A stretch of 64,000 nucleotides of DNA from Shewanella algidipiscicola (GCF_003605125.1 NZ_QPQT01000010.1:62001-126000), one strand, 5' to 3'; positions 26,520 to 36,410 are shown, counted from the stretch's first letter. Program-made: numbers and translations. The notes: generated by a model not told the origin, from the sequence alone.

Positions 26520-28187
26520 TTAAAGCTCATCTTCCCAGCGGATTTTACCGCCGCGCAGCCCATCGACTTTGGCACTAAAGCGCTCTTCCAGTACGTGGCG
26601 TTTAATCTTGAGTGTCGGTGTGAGGACATCGTTATCTATATCCCATGGCTCACTGACGACTACTATGGCATCGACAGTTTCGTGAGACTCTAGATGCGGA
26701 TTGACGCTGTCGAGTGTCGCCTTGAGTGAGGAGCGAATCTCCTCTTTAGGTTGCGTTGCTGCGCCCTCAGAAAGCTGAACTAAGGCGATAGGGTGCGGTA
26801 AGCCTGAGCCAATAATGCAGATAAGTTCAACGTGAGGATCTTGTGCCAATTTACGTTCAATTGGCACTGGAGCTACATATTTGCCTTTAGAGGTTTTGAA
26901 GTTGTCTTTAACACGCCCTGTAATGGTCACATAACCCTCATCATCGATAGCGCATAGATCACCCGTGTGGAAATAGCCTTCGGCATCGAAACTGCTGGCG
27001 CTGGTTTCGGGTTGTTTATAATAACCAGTCATTAGGCCTGGGCTTTTAACGAGTAGTTCACCATTGTCGGCTTGTTTTATGCTGCAGCCTTCTACGGCGC
27101 GGCCGACGGTGCCAATTTTACTCGCATTGAAAGGGTGGTTAATGATGGAGTAAGCGCTGTTTTCTGTCATGCCCCAGGCTTCGCAAATATCGAGACCAAT
27201 TTTGTGGTACCAAGTGATCAACGAAGGGGGAATAGGCGCTGATCCCGATCCCAGTAGATGACAGTGTTCAAGCCCTAATCCTTGACGGATTTTCCCTTTA
27301 ACGATACTGCTAATAATAGGGACTTTTAGTAAAAAATTCAGTTTTTTATAGCCAATTTTGTCGATGATATTCTTTTGAAATAGGCTCCACAGTCTGGGGA
27401 CAGAGAAGAAAACCGTTGGCCTAGCGCGTTTAACGTCGTCGACAAAACTGTCGAGACTTTCGACGAAGGCGACACAGCTACCAGAATAGAATGAAGAGCC
27501 TTCCATCGCCACGCGTTCAGTAATGTGTGCCAGTGGCAGGTATGACAGTAGCCTATCTTCCACATCGGTCTTAAGATCGCGCACCACGGCTTTGCAGGTC
27601 CACTCGAAACTGGCAAAGGTTTGTATGGCTCCTTTAGGTTTACCAGTAGAGCCAGAGGTGTAGATGATGGTCATTATTTTATCTGAGGTGATCACCGGCG
27701 CGTCAATTAAGGGCTGACCTAATTTGAGTAGGCTGTCCCATTGGTATTGGGCGGGCATAGTGTCGTAGGGCATAGCCATGCGTAAGATATCGCCCCCGAC
27801 GCCGGCTTCTTGATCGGCCCAATAGTCGAGTTTACCAATAAAAATAGCTTTGGCTTCGCTGTGTTCTAGTACATAGCGAATGGTATCGGCGTTTGCCGTT
27901 GGGTAAATAGGTACGCTGATGTAGCCACCATGCATTAACGCCAGATCGGTGATGAACCATTCGGCGCAGTTTTTCGATAAGATGGCAACCTTCTCACCTG
28001 GCTGCAGGCCGAGGTGACGCAGCGCCCCTGCTATTTGCTGCATTTTTTGCTGCACTTCTCGCCAGCTAAAGTCGGTGTATTTACCGTTGATGGGTTGTCT
28101 TAGGTAGGTGCTGTCGCCATAGAGATCGACCCAATGCTGCAACATGTCGACCGGAGATTTAAAGTGTGAGTCCATCTGCAATTCCAT
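26520..28187 (-). CDS. Long-chain acyl-CoA synthetase (AMP-dependent, FadD15-like)
   Basis: This 555-residue ANL-superfamily enzyme has the phosphate loop TIIYTSGSTGKPKGA near residue 175, the LSYLPLAHITERV helix typical of long-chain acyl-CoA synthetases, the adenylate motif CEAWGMTEN near residue 337, and YFHTGDLCAIDDEGY with the hinge ITGRVKDNFKTSKGKYV. It activates fatty acids to acyl-CoA through an acyl-adenylate. It is a single gene, well separated from neighbours, and is not the ligase of the pigment cluster. Confidence 0.88.
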   Translation of the reverse strand: MELQMDSHFKSPVDMLQHWVDLYGDSTYLRQPINGKYTDFSWREVQQKMQQIAGALRHLGLQPGEKVAILSKNCAEWFITDLALMHGGYISVPIYPTANADTIRYVLEHSEAKAIFIGKLDYWADQEAGVGGDILRMAMPYDTMPAQYQWDSLLKLGQPLIDAPVITSDKIMTIIYTSGSTGKPKGAIQTFASFEWTCKAVVRDLKTDVEDRLLSYLPLAHITERVAMEGSSFYSGSCVAFVESLDSFVDDVKRARPTVFFSVPRLWSLFQKNIIDKIGYKKLNFLLKVPIISSIVKGKIRQGLGLEHCHLLGSGSAPIPPSLITWYHKIGLDICEAWGMTENSAYSIINHPFNASKIGTVGRAVEGCSIKQADNGELLVKSPGLMTGYYKQPETSASSFDAEGYFHTGDLCAIDDEGYVTITGRVKDNFKTSKGKYVAPVPIERKLAQDPHVELICIIGSGLPHPIALVQLSEGAATQPKEEIRSSLKATLDSVNPHLESHETVDAIVVVSEPWDIDNDVLTPTLKIKRHVLEERFSAKVDGLRGGKIRWEDEL

Positions 28188-28365
28188 AGTTATCCATAGG
28201 GTGAAAGTAAGCGCACCGAGTTGTTCTGTTTATATGTGCACGCTAGATGAGTATGGCGAATAATGTGATCTATGACAATTGTTTTTGCTTGAATAATAGA
28301 CGAATTGTCATAGATTTAGCATTAGGATAACTTAGGTAGTGGCGTTAAATTATGTTGATAATACT

Positions 28366-29064
28366 CTACTGATCCGCGTTGGGATCGGGGGCGCGCATTC
28401 GTTGCCACCAGGTGTCATCGGCGACTATTTGCCCCTGGTCATCGATACGCGGGTAGGGGATGTTTTTACGTCGACAAGCCTTGGCGTAAATGGGATGACC
28501 CTGTTCAAATAGCAGGGTTTGGCAGTAAGCATCATCTAAGGTGCGCGTGCCATACATGCCAGCTTGCTCGCGCTGGCGTTGGGCCTCGTACATGATCAAT
28601 GCCGATGCGACCGACACATTGAGTGATTGCACCATGCCCACCATAGGAATAATGATCTGTTGATCGGCAATCGCAAGCCCTGCCTCACTGACGCCATCAC
28701 GCTCGTTACCCATGATCACTACCGTAGGTTTGGTGTAATCAACCTCGCGAAAATCGACTGCGCTGGGGGAAAAGTTGGTGGCTAACACCTGCATGCCTTG
28801 TTGAGCAAACTGGGCGGCAGCTTCATCCATATGGTAGTGCTTTATGGTGTTCACCCACTGTTGGCTACCTGAGGCAGTATTACCCGATACCCGCATTTCG
28901 ATATCGGGCCATACGGCATGAATCTGATGGATACCAACGGCATCGGCTGTGCGAATAACCGCTGCAATATTATTGGTTTTGTGGACTTTATCGAGGCAAA
29001 CAGTGAGGTCGGTTTGGCGATTGTCTAGCATCTGATTGATGCGGGCGAAGCGTTCTGGGCTCAT
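28366..29064 (-). CDS. trmH: tRNA (guanosine-18-2'-O)-methyltransferase
   Basis: This 232-residue SPOUT-class methyltransferase matches E. coli TrmH throughout: MSPERFARINQMLDNRQ at the start, KTNNIAAVIRTADAVG, the knot motifs VVIMGNERDGVSE and QSLNVSVASALIMYEAQRQ, and a basic C-terminal tail. It methylates the 2'-OH of G18 in the D-loop of tRNAs using S-adenosylmethionine. The start at 29064 follows alignment with E. coli; a longer reading from 29100 would add 12 residues overlapping the upstream hairpin. Confidence 0.93.
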   Translation of the reverse strand: MSPERFARINQMLDNRQTDLTVCLDKVHKTNNIAAVIRTADAVGIHQIHAVWPDIEMRVSGNTASGSQQWVNTIKHYHMDEAAAQFAQQGMQVLATNFSPSAVDFREVDYTKPTVVIMGNERDGVSEAGLAIADQQIIIPMVGMVQSLNVSVASALIMYEAQRQREQAGMYGTRTLDDAYCQTLLFEQGHPIYAKACRRKNIPYPRIDDQGQIVADDTWWQRMRAPDPNADQ

Positions 29065-29099
29065 GGTGATTGGTGTTACTTGTAGGTCAAAAAGTAGCA

Positions 29100-29117
29100 A
29101 GGGCGCCGCGGCGCCCT
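29100..29117 (-). terminator. GC-rich palindrome between ridA and trmH
   Basis: The 18-bp perfect palindrome AGGGCGCCGCGGCGCCCT lies 17 bases after the ridA stop. Leftward, it is followed by TTGCTACTTTTT on the minus strand. It probably terminates or attenuates transcription from spoT-ridA into trmH. Confidence 0.6.
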
Positions 29118-29134
29118 AAAAGATAGTGGCTGGA

Positions 29135-29518
29135 TTACAGCTCCATTACTCCGTCCATTTCAACTAACGAATCTTTCGGTAGTTGCTTAACGCCAATAGC
29201 GGCACGGGCAGGATAAGGTTGCTCAAAGTAGCGCCCCATTATTTCGTTGACGGTCGCAAAGTTGCTCAGATCGGTCATATAGATATTGAGTTTAACGATA
29301 TCTTGCAGTGAACCGCCAGCGGCTTCACACACAGCGGTTAAATTATCAAATACCTGAACCACTTGGGCAGCAAACTCATCACTGACCATCTGCATAGTTT
29401 CAGGATTTAACGGGATCTGGCCAGAAAGATACACTGTGCCGCCTACTTTAACTGCTTGAGAATAAGTACCGATAGCCTGTGGGGCTTTGTCGGTTGCAAT
29501 AATAATCTTCTCTGCCAT
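29135..29518 (-). CDS. ridA: RidA-family 2-iminobutanoate/2-iminopropanoate deaminase
   Basis: This 127-residue YjgF/YER057c/UK114-family protein has the conserved blocks [38 protein letters not shown] and [20 protein letters not shown]. The Arg of PARAAI binds the substrate carboxylate. RidA speeds the hydrolysis of reactive enamines and imines formed by PLP enzymes. It lies directly downstream of spoT, a common gammaproteobacterial arrangement. Confidence 0.92.
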   Translation of the reverse strand: MAEKIIIATDKAPQAIGTYSQAVKVGGTVYLSGQIPLNPETMQMVSDEFAAQVVQVFDNLTAVCEAAGGSLQDIVKLNIYMTDLSNFATVNEIMGRYFEQPYPARAAIGVKQLPKDSLVEMDGVMEL

Positions 29519-29597
29519 AAACTTTTTCCTACTTGTCGTTATTAATAGTTGTCGTTATGTCGACGGGTTAATAAATGCAGGCTAAGCGCCGCGCAAC

Positions 29598-31703
29598 TTA
29601 ACGGTTACGCGAGGTACGCAATACTTCGGGTAGTACACGAATACGGCGCATCACATTGGCCAGATGAACTCGGTCGGTCACCGAGATCCGTAAGTTAATC
29701 AAAAAGACTCTGCCATCACGCTCTTCGGTACTTAAACTATGAATATTAGAGCCTTCGGCGGCCACGATCGAGGTGATCTTTGCCAGTGCACCTTGATGAT
29801 TGACGATTTCGATACGTAAATTGGCTTGGAATTCGATACCTTCGGCGTTATCCCAATGCACAGGAATATATTTATCGGGTTCGCCCTGATAGCCACGGAT
29901 ATTGGCGCAGCTTTCCATGTGCACCACTAAGCCTTTACCAGGGCTAACATGAGCAATCACGGCATCGCCAGGAATGGGGCGGCAACAGTTAGCAAAAGAT
30001 ACCAGCATCCCTTCGGCGCCGCGAATGGGCATCATATTGGCTTCTTTGTGCTCTTGGGTTTCTATTCTATCGCCCTTAAGACGCTGGGCAATAACAATGC
30101 TCATGGCATTGCCTAGACCGATATCGGCGAGTAAAGACTCGAGGTTTTTGTGCTTGGTTTCATGCACGACTTTGTCAATCTGTTCTGGTGCAATGTCTTT
30201 AAGTTTGACATCACCTAAGGCGTGATTGAGTAGACGTTTGCCTAAAACCACCGCCTCATCTTCCTTGAGACTCTTGAGTAGTTGCCTTATCTTGGCGCGT
30301 GCCTTACCTGTGACGACAAAGTTAAGCCAGGCTGCGTTAGGTCTGGCACCCTTAGCGGTAATGATTTCGACGGTTTGCCCCGAGATTAACGGCTGACTCA
30401 AGGGATACGCTTGGCGGTTGACGCGCGCGCCAACACAAGTGTTACCAACATCGGTATGCACTTCGTAGGCGAAATCCACTGGCGTTGCTCCCACAGGAAG
30501 CTCCAAGATGCGCCCTTCAGGGGTGAAGACATAAATCTCTTCAGGGAACAGCTCAGTCTTAAAGTTTTCCACAAACTCGAAAGAGGTGCTGGCGCTTTGT
30601 TGCAGCTCCAATAGGCTTTGCATCCACTTGCGTGCGCGTACTTGGGTGGTGGTGCCTTGCTGTTGCGTGCCGGCGCCTTTATAGAGCCAGTGAGCCGCGA
30701 CCCCTTTGTCAGCCATCTGATCCATATCTTCGGTACGAATTTGTACTTCAACAGGGACCGCATGGGGGCCAAACAGCGAGGTGTGCAGCGATTGGTAACC
30801 GTTCGCTTTAGGAATGGCAATATAATCTTTAAAACGCCCCGGACGTGGCTTATATAAGCCATGCATCGCGCCCACCACTCGATAACAGGTATCTATGGTG
30901 TCGACTATGATGCGGAAGGCATAGATATCCATGACTTCCTGAAATTGGAGTTCTTTATTACGCATCTTGTTATAGATGGAATAAAGGTTTTTTTCTCGCC
31001 CCTTTACCGTGCCTTTGATGCCCGCATCTTCTAAGCGGGTTTTTATCGCCACTTCAATGCGCTGGATCAGCTCTTTACGGTTACCACGAGCCGCCTTGAC
31101 TACCTCTTTGAGTACGCGATAGCGCATCGGGTAGTAAGCCTGAAAACCTAAATCTTCGAGCTCGGTCTTGATGTTGTGGATACCTAAGCGGTTGGCGATC
31201 GGTGCGTAAATTTCTAAGGTTTCACGGGCGATACGACGGCGTTTGTCGGGACGCAGTGCACCTAAGGTACGCATATTGTGAGTGCGATCGGCAAGCTTAA
31301 TTAAGATGACGCGAATATCTTGGGTCATCGCCATCATCATCTTGCGAAAGTTTTCTGCTTGGGCTTCTTTTTTATCGCGAAATTTGAGTTTGTCTAGCTT
31401 TGAGACGCCCTCAACCAGCTCACCAATTGCGGGCCCAAAAAGTTCGGACAGCTCTTCTTTGGTGACGGGAGTATCTTCGATAGTGTCGTGCAGCAGAGCG
31501 GCCATTAGCGTCTCATGATCGAGACGCATTTCGGCCAGGATGCGAGCGACCGCAACCGGATGGGTAATATAAGGTTCGCCACTGGTACGCATTTGCCCTT
31601 CATGAGCGTCGCGCGCAACCTGATAGGCCTGCTTGAGTAATTCTACTTGCGTCGGTTCTAAATAAGCTGACGCAGACTCCTTGAGACCTTCAAACAGATA
31701 CAA
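29598..31703 (-). CDS. spoT: Bifunctional (p)ppGpp synthetase/hydrolase SpoT (TTG start)
   Basis: This 701-residue enzyme compares with 702 in E. coli. Domains in order are the HD hydrolase (HPVAVARILAEM, ALLHDTIEDT, KLADRTHNM; about 45-155), the synthetase (KGREKNLYSIYNKM to VPVEVQIRT; about 235-350), TGS (EIYVFTPEGRILELPVGAT; about 390-450), a helical and zinc-finger region with two Cys in SFANCCRPIPGD, and the C-terminal ACT domain. Alignment with the E. coli start MYLFE puts the start at a TTG at 31703, preceded by AAGGAG; the next upstream ATG at 31808 would add 35 residues inside rpoZ. It lies 14 bases after rpoZ, in the usual rpoZ-spoT operon. Confidence 0.95.
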   Translation of the reverse strand: MYLFEGLKESASAYLEPTQVELLKQAYQVARDAHEGQMRTSGEPYITHPVAVARILAEMRLDHETLMAALLHDTIEDTPVTKEELSELFGPAIGELVEGVSKLDKLKFRDKKEAQAENFRKMMMAMTQDIRVILIKLADRTHNMRTLGALRPDKRRRIARETLEIYAPIANRLGIHNIKTELEDLGFQAYYPMRYRVLKEVVKAARGNRKELIQRIEVAIKTRLEDAGIKGTVKGREKNLYSIYNKMRNKELQFQEVMDIYAFRIIVDTIDTCYRVVGAMHGLYKPRPGRFKDYIAIPKANGYQSLHTSLFGPHAVPVEVQIRTEDMDQMADKGVAAHWLYKGAGTQQQGTTTQVRARKWMQSLLELQQSASTSFEFVENFKTELFPEEIYVFTPEGRILELPVGATPVDFAYEVHTDVGNTCVGARVNRQAYPLSQPLISGQTVEIITAKGARPNAAWLNFVVTGKARAKIRQLLKSLKEDEAVVLGKRLLNHALGDVKLKDIAPEQIDKVVHETKHKNLESLLADIGLGNAMSIVIAQRLKGDRIETQEHKEANMMPIRGAEGMLVSFANCCRPIPGDAVIAHVSPGKGLVVHMESCANIRGYQGEPDKYIPVHWDNAEGIEFQANLRIEIVNHQGALAKITSIVAAEGSNIHSLSTEERDGRVFLINLRISVTDRVHLANVMRRIRVLPEVLRTSRNR

Positions 31704-31716
31704 GTGGCAGCACTCC

Positions 31717-31998
31717 TTATATAGCGTTGCGGCCTTCAGCGATGGCAGCAACAGCAGCAATTTCTGCCGCTTCACGTTCGCGCACAGTTTGACGCTCATC
31801 GGCATCAAGTGTGTCAGCGGTGACTAAACCCAGTTCGATTTCGCGCAGGGCGATAACCGTTGGCTTGTCGTTCTCTTCTTCAACCATAGGGTCTTTACCC
31901 TGCACGGCGATTTGGCGAGCACGACGCGCTGCAACCAGGATCATATCAAAACGGTTGCCGATTTGGTTTACGGCGTCTTCTACAGTTACGCGAGCCAT
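31717..31998 (-). CDS. rpoZ: RNA polymerase omega subunit
   Basis: This 93-residue protein has the standard N-terminus [20 protein letters not shown] and the conserved [15 protein letters not shown] and [16 protein letters not shown] segments. It helps assemble RNA polymerase and forms part of a ppGpp-binding site. It lies between gmk and spoT, as in other gammaproteobacteria. Confidence 0.96.
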
Positions 31999-32057
31999 GT
32001 GTTGAAACTCCAGTGATTATGGGTGAAAAAATGACGCAAAATTATACATTATGACAG

Positions 32058-32681
32058 TTAGTCTGCCAATAGATCGTTAAGCATATCATTTAGAGTATGA
32101 ATTTGACCAGCGCGAGTAAGGCGTTGGCTACGAATTATTGCTTTTAAATCGACCTGAGCTTGCTCGAAGTCGTCATTGACTATGATGAAGTCATACTCAC
32201 CATAGTGCGAAATCTCAGAAGTGGCTTGTGCCATGCGGTCAGCAATTACTTCGCTACTGTCTTGGCCTCGACCGGTAAGGCGGCGTTCCAGTTCAGCTTT
32301 TGACGGCGGTAAAATGAATACCCCGATGGCCTCTGGCATCATCTGTTTCACCTGTTGCGCGCCTTGCCAGTCGATATCGAGAAACACGTCGATCCCGTCG
32401 GCGAGCATCACCTCAATCGCTTCGCGCGAGGTGCCGTAGTAGTTACCAAACACTTCAGCCCACTCAAAAAAAGCTTGTTTTTCAATAAGCGCTTTAAATT
32501 TATCGACCGAGACAAAGTGATAATGTTGGCCGTCGACTTCCCCCACACGTGGCTGGCGCGTAGTATGCGATACTGACACTTTCATATCGGCAGGATTATC
32601 CTGCAAAATAGCGTTAAGAAGAGAAGACTTGCCGGCACCACTAGGCGCTGAAATTATAAACAGGTTTCCGCGAGCGGTCAT
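32058..32681 (-). CDS. gmk: Guanylate kinase
   Basis: This 207-residue kinase has the P-loop [15 protein letters not shown] near residue 8, the GMP-binding [30 protein letters not shown] and [17 protein letters not shown]. It phosphorylates GMP to GDP. The ATG at 32681 gives exactly the E. coli length; a TTG five codons upstream (32696) is less likely. It is the first gene of gmk-rpoZ-spoT. Confidence 0.95.
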   Translation of the reverse strand: MTARGNLFIISAPSGAGKSSLLNAILQDNPADMKVSVSHTTRQPRVGEVDGQHYHFVSVDKFKALIEKQAFFEWAEVFGNYYGTSREAIEVMLADGIDVFLDIDWQGAQQVKQMMPEAIGVFILPPSKAELERRLTGRGQDSSEVIADRMAQATSEISHYGEYDFIIVNDDFEQAQVDLKAIIRSQRLTRAGQIHTLNDMLNDLLAD

Positions 32682-32889
32682 GAGCGTACTATCCAAAAAG
32701 CTGATTAATTTAGGTAGCCAGACATTATACAGCCTAGCGGTAAATTTAGGCTAGTGATTTAGCCTATTAGTGTCACTGTTTATCCGCCAAGGTGAGTAAT
32801 TTATGGTAGTTTTTAAGTTCTAGCTCAGCGTTGATAGTTTAGACTCTTGGCTGAGCCTGTGAACCGATAGCTAATGTAGTAGGATTTTT

Positions 32890-34032
32890 ATGCAGTTTAA
32901 TACCTTTTTTTGTCGTCAAGGCGTGGATAGCAGTGTGCGTTTTGCGCTGATCAATCTCGCCGCATTCTTTGCCGTATTGATTTTCTATGTGCTACTAAAC
33001 GGCCATGTATCGCTTTTGTTAGTTGGGCTTGCTGCGGCGGTGTTTGCCGGCTTAAGTGCTAAACGTCGGTTGCAAGGTCGGCCCATCATATGGGCTTTTT
33101 TGCCTGCGCCTGGGCTGATATTACTGAGTCTTGGTCTGATTAATGAAACCAATACTATAGTCATTGGTTGTGGTGTGTTACTGGGGCTAGCTGCCTGCGT
33201 GTTTGCCGTGCTACAAGCGCCCCCTAAAAGCCAATTTAGGGCAAGCAGTTACGGCTATCGGGGGCCATTATCACCGGCGAATCGCCGCGTAAGGCGTGTC
33301 GAACCTGTGATTGCTGGCGATGGGCGCGATGCTGTTATGCCCCTTGAGCTCGATGATGACCCCAATGAGTCCCCCTATCGATTTCAGGGGCATCAAGCGA
33401 ATGACCAACAAGCTTATGAGCCTGCTGACGGCTCTAGTGATCACAGTGTGAGTACACATAATCGTGAAGCCCTCGCAAGTATCATAAAGGTGATAGGTCA
33501 AGGTGCTTTACATGCCATTGAGGTGATTAAAGCCCGGCCCCGAGCCAGTTTGCTTGGCGCTGGCAGCTTGATGTTAGTGAGCGCATTAGTGTTAATGTGG
33601 TCGGATGAACCTAGTGCTACCCAGAGTGCACAGCAGGAAAACACTGAAGCATCGGGGAGCACAAACCAAACGGCCTCTTATCAAGAGGCAATAATGCCCG
33701 ATGGTTTTAGCATACTACTCGATGAAGATGTGTTGATGATCAGTTGGTTAGGGGAGCGCGGCGAACCAGGATTATTGTGGTCATTAGCTACCGGCCAAGG
33801 TGATCGTAGCTGCCAAGAGTTAACCTTTAATAATGGTGCTCAATATCGCCCGATGGAGGTGAGTTTATTGCCTGATTCATCAACGTTAGCCCGATTTTCG
33901 CCGCTCGATACTCGAGCCATTCTTAACGATGTGGCCATGCGCGGCAGCCTTAAGTTGTGTGGGTATCAGTTTAGTCTCAAAGGCAGTCAGGCAGCATTGG
34001 CGAAACAAGCGGCGTTTCGTCCCTATCTTTAG
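32890..34032 (+). CDS. Membrane protein of unknown function
   Basis: I do not recognise the family of this 380-residue protein. It has four hydrophobic helices packed in residues 15-115 (including FALINLAAFFAVLIFYVLL and VIGCGVLLGLAACVFAVL), then a polar low-complexity stretch (about 120-210). Another helix around 228-245 (SLLGAGSLMLVSALVLMW) is followed by a C-terminal globular domain with two Cys in the regions DRSCQEL and LKLCGYQF. The last domain probably lies in the periplasm, with a disulfide possible. It is divergent from gmk and forms a single gene. Codon usage is like its neighbours. Confidence 0.6.
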   Translation: MQFNTFFCRQGVDSSVRFALINLAAFFAVLIFYVLLNGHVSLLLVGLAAAVFAGLSAKRRLQGRPIIWAFLPAPGLILLSLGLINETNTIVIGCGVLLGLAACVFAVLQAPPKSQFRASSYGYRGPLSPANRRVRRVEPVIAGDGRDAVMPLELDDDPNESPYRFQGHQANDQQAYEPADGSSDHSVSTHNREALASIIKVIGQGALHAIEVIKARPRASLLGAGSLMLVSALVLMWSDEPSATQSAQQENTEASGSTNQTASYQEAIMPDGFSILLDEDVLMISWLGERGEPGLLWSLATGQGDRSCQELTFNNGAQYRPMEVSLLPDSSTLARFSPLDTRAILNDVAMRGSLKLCGYQFSLKGSQAALAKQAAFRPYL

Positions 34033-34217
34033 GCTTGTGGTCTGCACTATGAACGGGGGATTAATCGGCGAGATCTATCACAGCTAGCTTTATACAATAG
34101 GGGGGCAATGGCGGCCATTGGCGCTGGTGTTCATCGTCATAACTGATTAAACTCATCGGTTACATTTTTAATGCTCGGTGGCCTGCGCGCCGCCCCTAGT
34201 CCAGTTGGTTGTAGACA

Positions 34218-35156
34218 ATGGTTGCGACGCACTCTTCTAGTACACCCGATAATGAGTTAAATAATGTCACGCTGGTGATCATGGCAGCCGGCTTAGGTCG
34301 TCGTTTCGGCGGCGATAAGCAACTGGCAAACCTAGGGCCGCAGGGCGAAACCATGCTTGAGCTCTCGCTGGCGAGTGCGATAAAGGCAGGGTGTTCGGCG
34401 GCGGTGATAATCACCCGCGCCGAGCTTATCGAACCGCTGCAGCAGCGGTTAACCGCCTTGCCAGACGGTTTTGCACTGCATTTTTGTGTGCAACAAACCG
34501 ATGACTTACCAGCCGAGTGTTTGCCTTTGCAAGGTGAAGCTAAGCGGCGGGGCAAGCCCTGGGGAACTGCTCACGCACTTTGGTGCGCCAGGCATTGGGT
34601 TAATGGCTCTATGATAGTGATTAACGCCGATGATTATTATGGTGATAATGCCTTTAAATTGCTGGTCGATGGCTTTAAACACGCTAGCGAACGGTGGCAA
34701 ATAGTAGCTTATGGCCTCAATGAAACCTTGTCACAACATGGTGGCGTTAATCGGGGGATTTGCCAAACACAAGGGGACTATTTAAGCAGTGTCCAGGAGT
34801 GGCTCGATATTGCATGGCAAGGTGATAAACTGCTGGGACACAATGGTCAACAACAAGCCGAGCTGGATCCACACAGCCTAGTGTCGATGACATGCTGGGG
34901 GTTTTCGGTCGATATTTTTAGGGTGTTAGAGCTGGCCTTGATTCACTTCATCAAAGATTGTGGTCATCTTGCTGGCAGTGAATGTTACCTGCCTGCTGTG
35001 GTGCAGACTTGCCTACCGTCACAGCATCAGCAAGACCATAATATCAGCGTCAAACCGGTTTACGTTAACATTAGCCCCGACACTTGGATGGGGGTGACAT
35101 ATCCGCAAGATGCCCTCTGGGTCAAACAAAAATTAATGGAGTTATTGGGTGATTGA
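34218..35156 (+). CDS. Sugar-1-phosphate nucleotidyltransferase-like protein
   Basis: This 312-residue protein has the nucleotidyltransferase N-terminal loop VTLVIMAAGLGRRFGGDKQL near residue 17 and the metal-binding segment VINADDYYGDNAF near residue 135. The overall layout is that of enzymes making NDP-sugars from NTP and a sugar 1-phosphate. It overlaps the next gene, a NahK-like sugar 1-kinase, by 8 bases. The pair could phosphorylate an N-acetylhexosamine and activate it, as in salvage of chitin or cell-wall sugars. The exact sugar and nucleotide are unknown. Confidence 0.7.
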   Translation: MVATHSSSTPDNELNNVTLVIMAAGLGRRFGGDKQLANLGPQGETMLELSLASAIKAGCSAAVIITRAELIEPLQQRLTALPDGFALHFCVQQTDDLPAECLPLQGEAKRRGKPWGTAHALWCARHWVNGSMIVINADDYYGDNAFKLLVDGFKHASERWQIVAYGLNETLSQHGGVNRGICQTQGDYLSSVQEWLDIAWQGDKLLGHNGQQQAELDPHSLVSMTCWGFSVDIFRVLELALIHFIKDCGHLAGSECYLPAVVQTCLPSQHQQDHNISVKPVYVNISPDTWMGVTYPQDALWVKQKLMELLGD

Positions 35157-36213
35157 GCTTATTCGGCAGCAGGTGCTGCCCCACTTTGGCATAACCGATT
35201 GCGCTAAAGTGTCGCCCCTTGGCAATGGTCATATCAATGACACATTTTTAGTGCGCTCACCGCAGGGGAAGTTAGTCTTACAGCGGATTAATACTCAAGT
35301 CTTTAAGATGCCAGAAGCCTTGGTGAATAACGCTAAAAAGATTGCCAGCCACTTGCAAATGAAGGTGGCCTGCGGTGATTATCAATTAAGTGTGGTGGCA
35401 CCGGTGTTGACCATGGATAACGCCTTATATGTCGATTTAGCCGACAATGGTTTTTGGCGCGCGATTAATTACTTACCCCACAGTCATAGCATCGAAGTGG
35501 TATCTAATGAGCAAGAAGCCGAGTCAGCCGCTAAAGCCTTTGGCCATTTTTCACGCGCCTTGAGTGATCTAGATGCGACCGACTTGGAAGATGTGATCCC
35601 GCAATTTCATCACCTTCCCGGACGAATAGCCCAGCTTAACCAGGCCGCCACCCAAGACATAGTGGGTCGATTAGTACACTGCCAACACTGGGTTGATTTT
35701 GCACTGGCGCAGACTCCTCTACTTGATGAATTGGCTCTGTTGGCTGAGACATTACCGCTGCGAACCTGCCATAACGACACAAAAATCAATAACATGCTTT
35801 ACGATAAGCGCGACATGAGCAGTTTAGCCATCATAGATTTAGATACCTGCATGAAAGGGCATTTAATGTATGATTTTGGCGATATGGTGCGCACCTTTAC
35901 CTCGCCCGAGGAGGAAGATTCCACCCACCTTGAGAAGGTTGAGGTACGCGAGTCGATATTTGCCGCTATCTGCCGTGGCTATTTAGCTGAGCTAGGTGAT
36001 GTGTTAACTGTGGATGAAAAGCGCAGCCTGTGGCTGGGTGCGCGAGTGATCTGCCTGATGATTGGGGTCCGCTTTTTGACCGACTATCTCAATGGCGATA
36101 GCTATTTCCATGTGCAGCATGACACCCATAATCTCGAGCGCGCGGCGAATCAGTTTACCTTGTATCAAAGCCTATTGAAGCAGCAAACGACGTTGAAAAA
36201 GTATTTTCAATAG
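35149..36213 (+). CDS. NahK-like N-acetylhexosamine 1-kinase (APH fold)
   Basis: This 354-residue aminoglycoside-phosphotransferase-fold kinase has the nucleotide loop GNGHINDTFLVRS near residue 26, VLQRINTQVF, the catalytic HNDTKINNMLYD near residue 208 and the metal-binding IIDLDTCMKGHLMYDFGDMVRT. These blocks, and RFLTDYLNGDSYF near the end, match the order and wording remembered for the N-acetylhexosamine 1-kinase NahK of bifidobacteria better than antibiotic kinases. It probably phosphorylates GlcNAc or GalNAc at C1. Its coupling to the nucleotidyltransferase gene supports an NDP-sugar salvage role. Confidence 0.75.
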   Translation: MIELIRQQVLPHFGITDCAKVSPLGNGHINDTFLVRSPQGKLVLQRINTQVFKMPEALVNNAKKIASHLQMKVACGDYQLSVVAPVLTMDNALYVDLADNGFWRAINYLPHSHSIEVVSNEQEAESAAKAFGHFSRALSDLDATDLEDVIPQFHHLPGRIAQLNQAATQDIVGRLVHCQHWVDFALAQTPLLDELALLAETLPLRTCHNDTKINNMLYDKRDMSSLAIIDLDTCMKGHLMYDFGDMVRTFTSPEEEDSTHLEKVEVRESIFAAICRGYLAELGDVLTVDEKRSLWLGARVICLMIGVRFLTDYLNGDSYFHVQHDTHNLERAANQFTLYQSLLKQQTTLKKYFQ

Positions 36214-36239
36214 TCGGTGCCAAGGGCGCTATTCTAATG

Positions 36240-36269
36240 AAAGGCGGGCATGAATAATGGGCGCCTTTT
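36240..36269 (+). terminator. Terminator after the sugar kinase gene
   Basis: AAAGGCG (36240-36246) pairs with CGCCTTT (36262-36268) and is followed by T and TGTTATG. It lies 27 bases after the kinase stop. Confidence 0.55.
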
Positions 36270-36410
36270 GTTATGTTGGTTACGACTCTTAGCAATACGT
36301 GACTCGCTTGCTCAAGATCAATTAAGGTGCAACTCATCCTCGCAATCACTATTAAAGTGTTGCATAAGCCCTTACACTGCTTACAGATTAATAACATTGG
36401 ATAACCATTG

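Noticed and set aside
32681-32696. TTG start five codons upstream for gmk
   Set aside because: The ATG at 32681 gives the exact family length and N-terminus.
34218-36213. Aminoglycoside resistance pair
   Set aside because: The kinase matches sugar 1-kinase blocks (HNDTKINN, DLDTCMKGHLMYDFGD), and the partner is a sugar nucleotidyltransferase, not an antibiotic enzyme.
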